Shown here in pieces: positions 36,836-46,388 of a DNA stretch of 54,569 nt; the stretch's first letter is position 1, and every line of letters begins with the position of its first letter. The stretch covers positions 1 to 54,569 of the forward strand of contig NZ_CAMYKG010000028.1 of assembly GCF_947258925.1 (NCBI RefSeq), given 5' to 3'. This DNA comes from an uncultured Eudoraea sp. GTDB taxonomy: Bacteria; Bacteroidota; Bacteroidia; Flavobacteriales; Flavobacteriaceae. Below the pieces are notes generated by a model that was not told the origin of the DNA, searched no databases, and worked only from the letters and a program-made list of their open reading frames with translations. Made by a program: the position numbers and the translations under genes.

Positions 36836-38110
36836 ATGAGTACTAAACGATTGACTTTTAAGAAAAGGTTACATATTCTCAAGCATAGATACAGGGGTAA
36901 GAAGATGGCTCCTGCATTCAATGCTTTTCATACGTTTCTGTTTTCTCCTGATGAAACTACTCATTCGGGATCTCACATCAGAGCAGCTGACGACCTAAAG
37001 AGGACCATGAATACTGTGATTATGGCATTGGTTCCCGTTTTGGTGTTTTCTTTCTTCAATACAGGCTATCAACACTATTCGGCAATAAACGGTTTTCCGG
37101 AAAATTTTTCGGTGATTGATCATTTCCTAACCTTTGATAATTTCTGGTTAGGTTTCGTCCAGGTTATGCCTCTGGTGGTAGTTTCCTATGGTGTAGGATT
37201 ATTAATTGAGTTCATATTTGCAGTAATAAAAGGTCATGAAGTAGAGGAGGGATATCTCGTTACCGGAATGTTGGTGCCATTAATTGTACCTGTTGATACC
37301 CCACTATGGATGTTGGCCGTTGCAGTAGTATTTGGCGTAATCATTGGGAAAGAAGTGTTTGGAGGAACCGGAATGAATATTCTTAATCCGGCTCTTACCA
37401 TCAGGGCCTTCTTATTTTTTGCTTATCCAACCTGGATGAGTGGAGATAAAGTCTGGGTGCATGGAGCTGTTGAGCGTGCGGGTACTGCGGATGCGATTTC
37501 AGGAGAAACAATTCTCGGATATCTGGCTCAGAATAACGCAAGTGAATATTCCTATTCTGTTTCCGATATGTTTTTTGGGTTTATTCCCGGTTCTGTAGGG
37601 GAAACTTCAGCTTTTTTAATATTATTAGGTGGACTTTTCCTGGTATTTAGTAAAATCGCAAGCTGGCGAATTATGTTGAGTGCCGTGATCGGGGCATTGG
37701 TAATGGGACTGATCTTTAACGGAGTAGTTGAAGCTGGATGGATTGTTGAAGGAAGCACATTTTACAGCTTAATGAATTTTGAATTTTGGCAACATCTCCT
37801 TGTAGGTGGTTTGGCTTTTGGTATTGTATATATGGCTACAGATCCTGTTACCGGGTCTCAAACGAACAAGGGAAAATGGATATACGGATTCTTGATAGGT
37901 TTTATCTCAGTAATGATACGCGTATTTAATCCGGCTTATCCCGAAGGTGTTTTCCTTGCAATTCTCTTAATGAATGTTTTTGCTCCTACAATTGATCATT
38001 ATGTTGTGAGAGGAAATATCAAAAGGAGAATGAACCGTTTAAAGCAGGCAACTGTTTACCCCAAAACTACAGATGGGAAAGCAAAAGAACTAAAAGTAGA
38101 AACAATATAA
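36836..38110 (+). CDS. nqrB: Na+-translocating NADH:quinone reductase subunit B
   Basis: NqrB is a membrane subunit with a covalent FMN and riboflavin and takes part in Na+ transport. It is 424 residues long with about ten hydrophobic helices. The FMN-attachment motif, D-x-x-S-G-A-T in most NqrB proteins, reads D219-A-I-S-G-E-T225 here, so the expected Ala is Glu224 while the acceptor Thr225 is kept. The GGTGMNILNPALTIRAFLFFAYP and TDPVTGSQTNKGKWIYG stretches are typical. FMN would be attached by the ApbE encoded at 41987. Confidence 0.95.
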   Translation: MSTKRLTFKKRLHILKHRYRGKKMAPAFNAFHTFLFSPDETTHSGSHIRAADDLKRTMNTVIMALVPVLVFSFFNTGYQHYSAINGFPENFSVIDHFLTFDNFWLGFVQVMPLVVVSYGVGLLIEFIFAVIKGHEVEEGYLVTGMLVPLIVPVDTPLWMLAVAVVFGVIIGKEVFGGTGMNILNPALTIRAFLFFAYPTWMSGDKVWVHGAVERAGTADAISGETILGYLAQNNASEYSYSVSDMFFGFIPGSVGETSAFLILLGGLFLVFSKIASWRIMLSAVIGALVMGLIFNGVVEAGWIVEGSTFYSLMNFEFWQHLLVGGLAFGIVYMATDPVTGSQTNKGKWIYGFLIGFISVMIRVFNPAYPEGVFLAILLMNVFAPTIDHYVVRGNIKRRMNRLKQATVYPKTTDGKAKELKVETI

Positions 38111-38112
38111 TT

Positions 38113-38862
38113 ATGGCATTTAATAAGGAAAAAAACAGTTATACCGTAATCTTTGCCGCTATTATGGTCATTGTTGTTGGATCAGTCTTAGCATATCTTG
38201 CCTCTGCATTAAGTGATAAAATTAAAGAGAACGAGAGATTTGAAAAGCAGCAGAATATTCTGTATGCCATGGGTGTCAACGAAAACTCAAATCAGGGGAG
38301 TGTAAATTTTATACCAACTGATAAAGTTGAGGCTGAATTTTCCAAGTTCATTACGGAACAACTAGTCATAAATGGAGATCAAATAACTCAAAATGACGAG
38401 GCATACCTAATAGACCTCAAAAGGCAAATCGCTGCCATTAAGAAAGGTGAGGCTGCGGAGCTTCCTTTGTTTATTGGAGAAAAAGAAGGAAAGAAATATT
38501 ATATCATACCTATGTACGGGAAAGGCCTGTGGGATGCTATTTGGGGTTTTATAGCCCTGGATGAAAAAATGGTTGTCCAAGGGGTTTATTTTGATCATAA
38601 GGCTGAAACCCCGGGTCTTGGGGCCAATATTAAACAGCGCTATTTTATGGACGATTTTACAGGAGAATCAATTTTAAGCAATAATCAATTCAAAGGGATT
38701 GCCGTGGCAAAAGGGAATAATGATCCTGCTAATGCTATTAAGGATGATAATGAGGTCGATGCCTTGGCCGGGGCCACCATTACGGGTAATGGTGTTTCAG
38801 CAATGATTAAGGAAAGCGTAAATTTATATAAGGACTATTTAGAAACAATTAGAGTTAACTAA
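38113..38862 (+). CDS. nqrC: Na+-translocating NADH:quinone reductase subunit C
   Basis: NqrC has one N-terminal membrane helix (YTVIFAAIMVIVVGSVLAYLA) and a periplasmic FMN-binding domain. It is 249 residues long. The FMN-attachment motif is D216-A-L-A-G-A-T222 with Thr222 as acceptor. The GKGLWDAIWGFIALD and KAETPGLGANI segments are family hallmarks. It passes electrons between NqrD/E and NqrB. It begins 2 bp after nqrB. Confidence 0.96.
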   Translation: MAFNKEKNSYTVIFAAIMVIVVGSVLAYLASALSDKIKENERFEKQQNILYAMGVNENSNQGSVNFIPTDKVEAEFSKFITEQLVINGDQITQNDEAYLIDLKRQIAAIKKGEAAELPLFIGEKEGKKYYIIPMYGKGLWDAIWGFIALDEKMVVQGVYFDHKAETPGLGANIKQRYFMDDFTGESILSNNQFKGIAVAKGNNDPANAIKDDNEVDALAGATITGNGVSAMIKESVNLYKDYLETIRVN

Positions 38863-38864
38863 GA

Positions 38865-39512
38865 ATGGCACTACTTTCAAAAAAAGACACAAATCTTATT
38901 TTAGATCCACTGGCAGATAATAACCCTATTACAATTCAGGTTCTTGGTATATGCTCAGCCCTGGCAATTACAGCAGAATTACAGGCGTCAGTAGTTATGG
39001 CCATTTCCGTACTTTTTGTTTTAGGAGTAGGGAATGTTGTTATTTCCCTTTTACGAAATATTATTCCTACCAAGATCAGGATTATTGTTCAGTTAATTGT
39101 TGTGGCAACACTCGTAATTATTGTTGACCAGGTTCTGAAGGCTTTTGCTTATGAATTAAGTAAGACACTATCTGTTTTTGTAGGGTTGATAATCACGAAT
39201 TGTATCATAATGGGAAGGTTTGAGGCCTTCGCATTGGGTAACGGACCGTGGAAGGCTTTTTTGGATGGGATCGGAAATTCATTGGGGTATGGAGTAATTT
39301 TGATTATCGTAGGATTTTTTAGAGAATTACTGGGATCTGGAACATTGTTTGGAATTCAGGTCATGGGAGATCCTGTAACAAAAACAGGACTATATTCCAC
39401 AGGATACGAAAACAATGGTTTTATGATTATTCCTCCTGCTGCTTTGATAGTTGTTGGGATTATTATTTGGGTACAGCGCTCAAAGAATAGGGCACTTATA
39501 GAAGAAAACTAA
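38865..39512 (+). CDS. nqrD: Na+-translocating NADH:quinone reductase subunit D
   Basis: NqrD is a 215-residue membrane subunit with six helices, homologous to RnfE. The half-repeat containing the iron-binding cysteine is visible as ICSALAIT near residue 30, and the second as NCIIMGRFEAFALGNGPWKAFLDGIGNSLGYG. With NqrE it coordinates an iron centre in the membrane. It begins 2 bp after nqrC. Confidence 0.96.
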   Translation: MALLSKKDTNLILDPLADNNPITIQVLGICSALAITAELQASVVMAISVLFVLGVGNVVISLLRNIIPTKIRIIVQLIVVATLVIIVDQVLKAFAYELSKTLSVFVGLIITNCIIMGRFEAFALGNGPWKAFLDGIGNSLGYGVILIIVGFFRELLGSGTLFGIQVMGDPVTKTGLYSTGYENNGFMIIPPAALIVVGIIIWVQRSKNRALIEEN

Positions 39513-39533
39513 TTTACTTATTAAAAGAAGATT

Positions 39534-40280
39534 ATGTTAGAACATATTGAATTGTTTTTTAAATCCATCTTTATAGATAACATGGTATTTGCTGTGTTTT
39601 TAGGGATGTGTTCATATTTGGCAGTGTCCAAAAAAGTAGCAACAGCGGTTGGGTTAGGAGCAGCGGTAATATTTGTACTTGCTGTAACAGTCCCGCTAAA
39701 TTGGTTATTGGACCAATATTTATTAAGGGATGGGGCCCTTGTTTGGCTTGGCCCGGAATATGCTGATTATAATTTAAGCTTTTTGTCATTTATTCTATTT
39801 ATAGCCACTATAGCTACGATGGTGCAGTTGGTGGAAATTGTAGTTGAAAAATTTTCGCCTGCTTTATATAACTCACTCGGGATATTTTTGCCTCTGATTG
39901 CTGTTAACTGTGCCATCCTTGGAGGTTCCTTGTTTATGCAGTCAAGAGAGATTGAAACATTGGGATTGGCCTTTAATTATGGTGTGAGTTCAGGAATAGG
40001 CTGGTTTTTGGCTATTTTGGCAATTGCTGCCATTCGTGAAAAAATAAGATACTCCAATGTCCCTCCGCCTTTAAGGGGGTTAGGCATCACCTTTATTATA
40101 ACAGGTTTAATGGGGATTGGCTTCCAAAGTTTCGGAGGAATGCTTACAGGAGGAGATGACGCGCCGGCCGTTGTGGAAGAGACTACTGCCGAGAAGAGTG
40201 AAGAGAAGAACGCAAAAGTGGCGGAAGAAATAGACGAGAAAGAGATTTCTTATAACGATTTAATAAAAGACGAGGAATGA
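39534..40280 (+). CDS. nqrE: Na+-translocating NADH:quinone reductase subunit E
   Basis: NqrE is a six-helix membrane subunit homologous to NqrD and RnfA. The core is standard (GMCSYLAVSKKVATAVGLG and VNCAILGGSLFMQSREIE). At 248 residues it is longer than the roughly 200-residue V. cholerae protein. The extra part is a C-terminal, strongly charged tail of about 40 residues, rich in Glu and Lys (from about residue 208), which probably lies in the cytoplasm. The stop overlaps the nqrF start by 4 bp (ATGA). Confidence 0.95.
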   Translation: MLEHIELFFKSIFIDNMVFAVFLGMCSYLAVSKKVATAVGLGAAVIFVLAVTVPLNWLLDQYLLRDGALVWLGPEYADYNLSFLSFILFIATIATMVQLVEIVVEKFSPALYNSLGIFLPLIAVNCAILGGSLFMQSREIETLGLAFNYGVSSGIGWFLAILAIAAIREKIRYSNVPPPLRGLGITFIITGLMGIGFQSFGGMLTGGDDAPAVVEETTAEKSEEKNAKVAEEIDEKEISYNDLIKDEE

Positions 40281-41584
40281 TTTTAGCTACAAGCACCCTT
40301 GGTACTATAACAATTACGGTTATTGCATTTATGATATTATTGTTATTATTGGTGACACTTTTACTTTTCACAAAAGAAAAGCTTTCTCCTTCGGGTCCCG
40401 TAACAATAACAATTAATGGCGAAAAAAAGATACAGGTTGCCTCAGGAAGTTCTTTACTTTCTACCTTAGGGAATCAAAAAGTTTTTCTTCCGTCTGCATG
40501 TGGTGGAGGTGGTACCTGCATTCAGTGTGAGTGTCACGTACTATCCGGTGGTGGAGAAGCCCTTCCCACGGAAACACCGCACTTTTCAAAAAGGGAATTA
40601 ACAGAAGGTGCCAGATTAGCATGCCAGGTTAAAGTAAAACAGGACATGGAAATAACTATTCCTGAAGAAGTTTTTGGCATCAAAAAATGGGAAGGAACAG
40701 TGGTTCGTAATTACAATGTGGCATCCTTCATCAAAGAATTTGTAGTTGAGATTCCTGAGGATATGGGTTATAAAGCAGGGGGTTATATCCAAATTGAAAT
40801 ACCTGCATGTGAGATTAAGTATTCCGATATAGATATTACGGCTCATCCTGAAGAACATGAAACTCCGGATAAGTTTCAAAATGAGTGGGATAAGTTTAAT
40901 CTCTGGCCTTTGGTAATGAAAAATACAGAAGTTGTTGAGCGTGCTTATTCTATGGCTTCTTTTCCTGCAGAGGGCAGGGAGATAATGTTAAACGTTCGTA
41001 TCGCTACTCCTCCATGGGACAGGTCTAAAAACAGTTGGATGGATGTAAACCCCGGTGTGGCTTCCTCTTTTATTTTTGCTCAAAAACCTGGAGATAAGGT
41101 AACCATTTCCGGACCTTACGGTGAATTTTTTATAAATGAATCGGATTCGGAGATGTTATATGTGGGTGGAGGTGCCGGCATGGCTCCGATGAGGTCACAT
41201 TTATATCACTTGTTCAAAACTCTGAAAACCAATCGTAAAGTTACCTATTGGTATGGTGGACGTTCAAAAAGAGAGTTATTTTATATAGATCATTTTAAAA
41301 GATTGGAAGAGGAGTTCCCTAATTTTAAATTTTATATGGCACTGTCAGAACCTCTTGAAGAGGATAACTGGAAGGTAAAAGAAAACCTTGATGCTCCCGG
41401 TGATGGCTTTGTTGGATTTATTCATAATTGTGTTATAGATAATTATTTAAATGACCATGAATCTCCGGAAGATATTGAGCTTTACTTTTGTGGTCCGCCA
41501 CTAATGAACAAAGCGGTTCAAAAGATGGGGGAAGATTTTGGTATCCCTGACGAACATATACGTTTTGATGATTTTGGCGGCTAA
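40277..41584 (+). CDS. nqrF: Na+-translocating NADH:quinone reductase subunit F
   Basis: NqrF is the NADH entry subunit, 435 residues long, with one N-terminal membrane helix. The 2Fe-2S ferredoxin domain has the cysteine set in SACGGGGTCIQCECHV with the fourth in ARLACQV. The FAD-binding motif is RAYSMAS, and the NADH-binding region includes GGGAGMAPMRSH and the C-terminal YFCGPPLMNKAV. It passes electrons from NADH to the Fe-S cluster and on to NqrC/D/E. The operon terminator follows 27 bp after the stop. Confidence 0.97.
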   Translation: MILATSTLGTITITVIAFMILLLLLVTLLLFTKEKLSPSGPVTITINGEKKIQVASGSSLLSTLGNQKVFLPSACGGGGTCIQCECHVLSGGGEALPTETPHFSKRELTEGARLACQVKVKQDMEITIPEEVFGIKKWEGTVVRNYNVASFIKEFVVEIPEDMGYKAGGYIQIEIPACEIKYSDIDITAHPEEHETPDKFQNEWDKFNLWPLVMKNTEVVERAYSMASFPAEGREIMLNVRIATPPWDRSKNSWMDVNPGVASSFIFAQKPGDKVTISGPYGEFFINESDSEMLYVGGGAGMAPMRSHLYHLFKTLKTNRKVTYWYGGRSKRELFYIDHFKRLEEEFPNFKFYMALSEPLEEDNWKVKENLDAPGDGFVGFIHNCVIDNYLNDHESPEDIELYFCGPPLMNKAVQKMGEDFGIPDEHIRFDDFGG

Positions 41585-41610
41585 TTATCTAAAAGGCATA
41601 TAATATAAAA

Positions 41611-41637
41611 ACCGATATTAATCAATATCGGTTTTTT
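41611..41637 (+). terminator. Rho-independent terminator of the nqr operon
   Basis: A perfect 9-bp stem ACCGATATT/AATATCGGT with a 4-base loop is followed by six T residues. It separates nqrF from the next gene, so the small protein and apbE probably need read-through or their own promoter. Confidence 0.85.
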
Positions 41638-41652
41638 GATAAATGACATAAA

Positions 41653-42009
41653 ATGCAAGCGCTTACAGTACAAGAATTGCACAACCTGGCAATGAATATT
41701 GTGGGGAGACAACTTGAATCTGATGGATATGAATTCATGGGTGTAAATAGTAAACCCAAGAAGAATCCTCAGTTTGTGTGTCTTAAAGAAAAACAGCTGC
41801 ATTTTATTGTAGTTCGGAGCATTATCTATCCAAACAACCCCAGAAATTATAGTAAGGCACTTATGTCCAAAATCAAAGAGCAGGCATCCAAGTTTGAAGC
41901 GCGAACCTATTATGCAGGAGTTGGCTTATCTAATGCCCGGGATCAGAACCTTCCGGTTTACCTTAATGAAGCATATATTGTAGATTATGATGGCCTTATT
42001 GAAATTTAG
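41653..42009 (+). CDS. Conserved small protein between nqrF and apbE, 118 aa
   Basis: This protein of 118 residues has no signal peptide or membrane segment. In other flavobacteria proteins of this type are often annotated by position as an NqrF-related subunit, but I see no ferredoxin or flavin motif. It is a compact alpha/beta sequence with HNLAMNIVGRQLESDGYEF and the paired RSIIYPNNPRNYSKALMSKIK. The placement between the pump and its flavin transferase suggests an assembly or accessory role, which is inference. Its last 23 bp overlap the apbE start. Confidence 0.8.
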   Translation: MQALTVQELHNLAMNIVGRQLESDGYEFMGVNSKPKKNPQFVCLKEKQLHFIVVRSIIYPNNPRNYSKALMSKIKEQASKFEARTYYAGVGLSNARDQNLPVYLNEAYIVDYDGLIEI

Positions 42010-43018
42010 AATCCAAGTAGTTGTTAGTTTTCTGATTGGGCTGGCAATGGGTTCTTGTGTACTTGATTCTGGCCCTTATCTTAAAAATACATACTTCGGA
42101 GGGGCCTTAGGGACTTCATATAGCATAACAACGCTGTATCAAGGTGAACTAAATCTGGAGAAAGAAATAGATTCTGTATTTGCTGTCATAAACAATTCTA
42201 TGTCTACTTATATACCCGATTCAGATATTTCAAAAATAAACAGGGGAGAATCTGAAATAGTGGTAGATCAGATGTTTCGCGATGTATTTGAACTTTCTAA
42301 AGAGGTATATTACAGTACAAATGGTTCTTTTGACCCAACTGTGGGGGCTCTGGTTAACGCATGGGGTTTTGGTCCTGCAAAGCAACAGGAATTGGATAGT
42401 ACCAAAGTAGATAGTATTCTCCAATTTGTGGGTTTTGAGAAGGTTAGTTTAACAGAAGAAGGAACTGTTATTAAGAAAGACCCAAGGATATTTTTCGACT
42501 TCAATGCAGTGGCCAAGGGATATGCAATAGATCGGTTGGCAGTTCTGCTCGATCAAAAGGAAATTAAAAATTATTTGATTGAAGTAGGAGGGGAGATTGT
42601 TAGCAAAGGTGAGAATAAATTAAAAAATAAGTCCTGGATTGTTGGTATTGATGATCCGCAGCTAGAGGAGGGTAGACGATTAAAATTAACACTTCAACTT
42701 AGGGATAGGGCTTTAGCCTCTTCTGGTAATTATAGGAAATTTAGGGTTGATTCTATAACTGGTAAAAAATACGTCCATACCATTGATCCAAAAACAGGTT
42801 ACACCAAAAATGGGAGGATTTTATCTGCAAGCGTTATTTCAAATACTTGTGCCAGGGCCGATGCATATGCTACCGCATTTATGGTAATGGAACTAGCAGA
42901 AACCAAAGACCTTTTGGACTCAATTGAGGAGCTTGAAGCCTATATCATCTACTTTAATGAAAATGGAGAGGTAACTGAATTTATGACCCCGGAATTCAAA
43001 AAACTTATCGTGCACTAA
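41987..43018 (+). CDS. apbE: FAD:protein FMN transferase
   Basis: ApbE attaches FMN through a phosphoester bond to the Thr of D-x-x-S/A-G-A-T motifs, and NqrB and NqrC are its classic targets. It is 343 residues long. The N-terminal signal ends in MGSC, so it is probably a periplasmic lipoprotein. The family motifs are present: FDPTVGALVNAWGFGP, FDFNAVAKGYAIDRLA, VEVGGEIV, YVHTIDPKTGY, and CARADAYATAFMVM. Two adjacent ATG codons (41987 and 41990) are possible starts. It lies just downstream of its target operon. Confidence 0.93.
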   Translation: MMALLKFRIQVVVSFLIGLAMGSCVLDSGPYLKNTYFGGALGTSYSITTLYQGELNLEKEIDSVFAVINNSMSTYIPDSDISKINRGESEIVVDQMFRDVFELSKEVYYSTNGSFDPTVGALVNAWGFGPAKQQELDSTKVDSILQFVGFEKVSLTEEGTVIKKDPRIFFDFNAVAKGYAIDRLAVLLDQKEIKNYLIEVGGEIVSKGENKLKNKSWIVGIDDPQLEEGRRLKLTLQLRDRALASSGNYRKFRVDSITGKKYVHTIDPKTGYTKNGRILSASVISNTCARADAYATAFMVMELAETKDLLDSIEELEAYIIYFNENGEVTEFMTPEFKKLIVH

Positions 43019-43834
43019 CTATTTCGTAACCACCGGAATTATTTCGCCTTTGGCCAATCGGTATTTTTCAATATCGGCAATCGGCATCTTTGCAGTATAA
43101 TCCACCTCATTTACTATAAACCCAACTTCTTTTAATCTGTCAAAATAATCACGTCCGTAAATCCTAACATGATCATATTGTCCAAAAATTTTCGTGCGTT
43201 CACTTTTGTCCGTAATAGAATCATCTTCAAAGGTTACTTCTCTTTTCAGATCCTGAGGAACCTGGAAAACACCCCATCCGGAAGGTTTTAATATTCGATA
43301 AAGTTCACTCATGGCTTTTCGGTCATCGGGGATATGCTCCAAAACATGATTACATAAAATTATGTCAAAAGTGTTATCCTGAAATGGAAGTGCACAAATA
43401 TCCGCTTTCACGTCTGCCAATGGGGAATTTAAATCGGTTGTGGTGTAATCCAAAAGTTTTAGTTTTCTGAATTTTTTATAGAAAGCCTGCTCCGGGGCAA
43501 AATGTAAAACCTTATGAGGTGCTGTAAAAAAATCGGTTTCATTCTTCAGATATAGCCATAATAGCCGATGCCTTTCCAAAGAAAGGGTAGAAGGGGAAAG
43601 TACATTCTCCCTTGGGTTTTCATATCCATACGGAAGGAAACTTCTAAACTTTCTACCATCAATAGGATCTGTGTATTTATTACCCTTGAGGGTGAGAGAC
43701 AGGATGGGTTTTGCCAGGTAACTCAGTTGAATTAAGAGGGGTCTGGGGATACTATTAAGGACATATTTGAATAATTTTTTCAAAGCCTCCTGATTAGAGT
43801 TGAAGTTTTTTTGTTCTAAACTCTTCTTCCTCAT
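43019..43834 (-). CDS. Class I SAM-dependent methyltransferase
   Basis: This 271-residue protein has a methyltransferase-11-type core. The glycine-poor motif I lies around VLHFAPEQAFYKKF. The motif DNTFDIILCNHVLEHIPDDRKAMSELYRILKPSGWG is diagnostic. The N-terminal 100 residues precede the core and are unusual, with a hydrophobic stretch (SIPRPLLIQLSYLAKPILSL) that may touch the membrane. The substrate is unknown. The gene begins 41 bp inside the end of map, which suggests translational coupling. Its stop abuts that of the convergent apbE without a spacer. Confidence 0.85.
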   Translation of the reverse strand: MRKKSLEQKNFNSNQEALKKLFKYVLNSIPRPLLIQLSYLAKPILSLTLKGNKYTDPIDGRKFRSFLPYGYENPRENVLSPSTLSLERHRLLWLYLKNETDFFTAPHKVLHFAPEQAFYKKFRKLKLLDYTTTDLNSPLADVKADICALPFQDNTFDIILCNHVLEHIPDDRKAMSELYRILKPSGWGVFQVPQDLKREVTFEDDSITDKSERTKIFGQYDHVRIYGRDYFDRLKEVGFIVNEVDYTAKMPIADIEKYRLAKGEIIPVVTK

Positions 43835-44612
43835 TACTTTTTATCCCAAGGGCCTCATAAATATATTGAAAGGTGGAAAGCAATTCTGGCTTTCCATTTA
43901 TAAGGGCAACATTATGTTCGAAATGAGCACTGGGTTTTCCATCTGCTGTGAGGATGGTCCATCCATCGCGCAACTGCTTTATACGTTTTGTCCCCATATT
44001 AATCATCGGTTCAATGGCTATAACCATTCCATTAGCAAATTTCTTGCCTCTTCCCCGTTTACCATAGTTGGGAATTTCCGGTCCTTCATGGAGTTTTTTA
44101 CCGAGACCGTGACCAACAAGTTCGCGAACTACTCCATACCCGTGACTTTCGCAGTAGTTTTGTATGGCAAAACCAACATCGCCAACGCGATTCCCAAGCT
44201 TGAACTCTCTTATCCCTTTGTAAAGTGATTCCTTTGTAACCTTAAGAAGATTTTTAGTATTTTCATCAACGGATCCCACCTCAAATGTATATGCATGATC
44301 ACCATAAAATCCATTTTTCAATGCGCCACAGTCTACAGAAATAATATCTCCGTCCTTTAAAGGTTCTTTGCTTGGGATACCATGGACTACCTGGGCATTA
44401 GGACTCAGATTGAGTGTGTTCGGAAAATCATACATTCCCAAAAAACCTGGCTCCGCTCCATGATCGCGAATAAAATCTTCTGCCAATCTGTCCAGATAAA
44501 GACCATCAATACCGGGTTTAATTTCAGAAGCTAGCATTCCCAGGGTTTTAGATACTACTAAGGCGCTTTCTCTAAGAAGCTCTATCTCTTCTAATGTCTT
44601 TAATACTACCAT
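43794..44612 (-). CDS. map: Methionine aminopeptidase, type I
   Basis: This metalloenzyme removes the initiator methionine from new proteins. It is 272 residues long. The metal-binding residues sit in DGDIISVDCGALKNGFYGDHAYTF, the catalytic His in REFVGHGLG-like RELVGHGLGKKLHE, and the Glu ligands in MVIAIEPM and AHFEHNVAL. It lies 23 bp after gpmI, and the next gene overlaps its end, so the three probably form an operon. Confidence 0.96.
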   Translation of the reverse strand: MVVLKTLEEIELLRESALVVSKTLGMLASEIKPGIDGLYLDRLAEDFIRDHGAEPGFLGMYDFPNTLNLSPNAQVVHGIPSKEPLKDGDIISVDCGALKNGFYGDHAYTFEVGSVDENTKNLLKVTKESLYKGIREFKLGNRVGDVGFAIQNYCESHGYGVVRELVGHGLGKKLHEGPEIPNYGKRGRGKKFANGMVIAIEPMINMGTKRIKQLRDGWTILTADGKPSAHFEHNVALINGKPELLSTFQYIYEALGIKSNEEEEFRTKKLQL

Positions 44613-44635
44613 AGGGTAAATTTACTATTTTAAGG

Positions 44636-46153
44636 CTATATAAGGGAGTGCCGAGTCATTTGTGAGGGCTGGGCGATACCCATCAATTTAAGAATAGTTG
44701 GAGCTAAATCGCCAAGTACACCATCATTAATTTTTTTAATATCCTTGTCAACTAGAATCAAAGGCACCGGATTTGTAGTGTGAGCGGTATTGGGTGATCC
44801 ATCGGGATTGATCATTGTATCACAATTCCCATGGTCTGCAATTACCAATGTACTATATCCATTCTCAAGTCCTGCATTAATAACATCCTTAGCACAAATG
44901 TCAACCGTTTCACAGGCTTTTATCGCTGCCTGCATATCTCCTGTATGACCTACCATGTCGGGATTTGCGAAGTTGAGACACACAAAATCCGTTTCCCCTT
45001 TATTTAATTCAGGAATAATAGCATCTCTAATTTCATATGCGCTCATTTCGGGCTTCAGGTCATAAGTTGCTACTTTAGGGGAAGGACATAGGATTCGATC
45101 TTCTCCCTCAAAGGGTATTTCTCGGCCACCATTAAAGAAAAAAGTAACATGAGGATATTTCTCTGTTTCGGCTATGCGGATCTGTTTTTTGCCATTAATA
45201 GCCAGGATTTCACCCAACGTCTCCCTGATATTTTCTTTGTCATACACGACATGCACTCCTTCATAGGAATCATCATAATTGGTTAGGGTCACGTAATAAA
45301 GATCCAGTTTATGCATGTTATATTCGTGAAAATCTTTTTGACTCAGTACCTGGGTAAGTTCTCTGCCCCGGTCTGTCCTGAAATTGAAAAAAATTACAAC
45401 ATCACCGTCCTTTATTTTTGTCAATGCTTCGCCTGATTGATTTACCATAGAAATTGGTGTGATAAATTCATCGGTAATACCTTCATCATAACATTTTTGC
45501 ATTGCCTCGGAAATGTCTCGGTTTTGTTCTCCTTTTCCATTTACCAATAAATCATATGCTATTTTAACACGTTCCCATCTTTTATCCCTATCCATGGCAT
45601 AATATCTGCCGACTACAGACGCCAGTTTTGTGTTTTTTTCAGAACAAAAATCGGTCAGATCCTTTAAGAAAGTAATCCCGCTTTTTGGATCCACATCTCT
45701 TCCATCAGTAAAAGCATGAATAAATGCATTTTCAACGCCATAACTCTCACTTACTTCAATTAGACCTTTTAAGTGATTAATATGGCTATGTACCCCTCCA
45801 TCACTGACAAGACCAAGAAAATGTACATCCCTATTATGTTCTTTAGCATAGGTGAAAGCCTCTTTGAGTTCTTTTTCATCCTTCAATGTATTTTCCTTAA
45901 CCGCAAGATTAATTTTAGCCAAATCCTGGTAAACAATTCTTCCGGCTCCCAAATTCATATGTCCTACTTCACTGTTCCCCATTTGTCCTTCAGGCAGGCC
46001 AACATTCATTCCATCCGTGAGCAAGTTTGCATTTGGATAATTTTTATAAAGCGAATCTACATAAGGTGTATTGGCATTGTCTATGGCTGAAACTTTAGGG
46101 TCCGGAGATTTACCCCATCCATCCAATATCATAAGGATAACCTTTTTGTTCAT
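44636..46153 (-). CDS. gpmI: 2,3-bisphosphoglycerate-independent phosphoglycerate mutase
   Basis: This Mn2+-dependent glycolytic enzyme interconverts 3- and 2-phosphoglycerate. It is 505 residues long, the normal size. The first metal ligand D11 is in LMILDGWG, and the phosphorylated nucleophile Ser61 is in MGNSEVGHMNLGAGR. Further conserved stretches are DGRDVDPKSG, YYAMDRDKRWERV, and the C-terminal metal site VIADHGNCD. Together with fbaA it marks a standard glycolytic set. It appears to head a gpmI-map-methyltransferase operon. Confidence 0.97.
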   Translation of the reverse strand: MNKKVILMILDGWGKSPDPKVSAIDNANTPYVDSLYKNYPNANLLTDGMNVGLPEGQMGNSEVGHMNLGAGRIVYQDLAKINLAVKENTLKDEKELKEAFTYAKEHNRDVHFLGLVSDGGVHSHINHLKGLIEVSESYGVENAFIHAFTDGRDVDPKSGITFLKDLTDFCSEKNTKLASVVGRYYAMDRDKRWERVKIAYDLLVNGKGEQNRDISEAMQKCYDEGITDEFITPISMVNQSGEALTKIKDGDVVIFFNFRTDRGRELTQVLSQKDFHEYNMHKLDLYYVTLTNYDDSYEGVHVVYDKENIRETLGEILAINGKKQIRIAETEKYPHVTFFFNGGREIPFEGEDRILCPSPKVATYDLKPEMSAYEIRDAIIPELNKGETDFVCLNFANPDMVGHTGDMQAAIKACETVDICAKDVINAGLENGYSTLVIADHGNCDTMINPDGSPNTAHTTNPVPLILVDKDIKKINDGVLGDLAPTILKLMGIAQPSQMTRHSLI

Positions 46154-46388
46154 GATCTTATATTTAAAGAGTTAGCTAAAATACAGCGATTTACTAAGGT
46201 TTACCACTATTCTTCACAGCTTTTTTACAATTCTGCGCATCACTTAATTTCACATATGCAAAAAAAGTAATCCGGACATGGAGATGTTAAAATTACGTTA
46301 TATAACTGTTAATACTGAAACATTTGTCCATAGTTGGCGTCTATTCTAATATAATCAAAATCTATTCATCAATTAAAATCAAAACATC

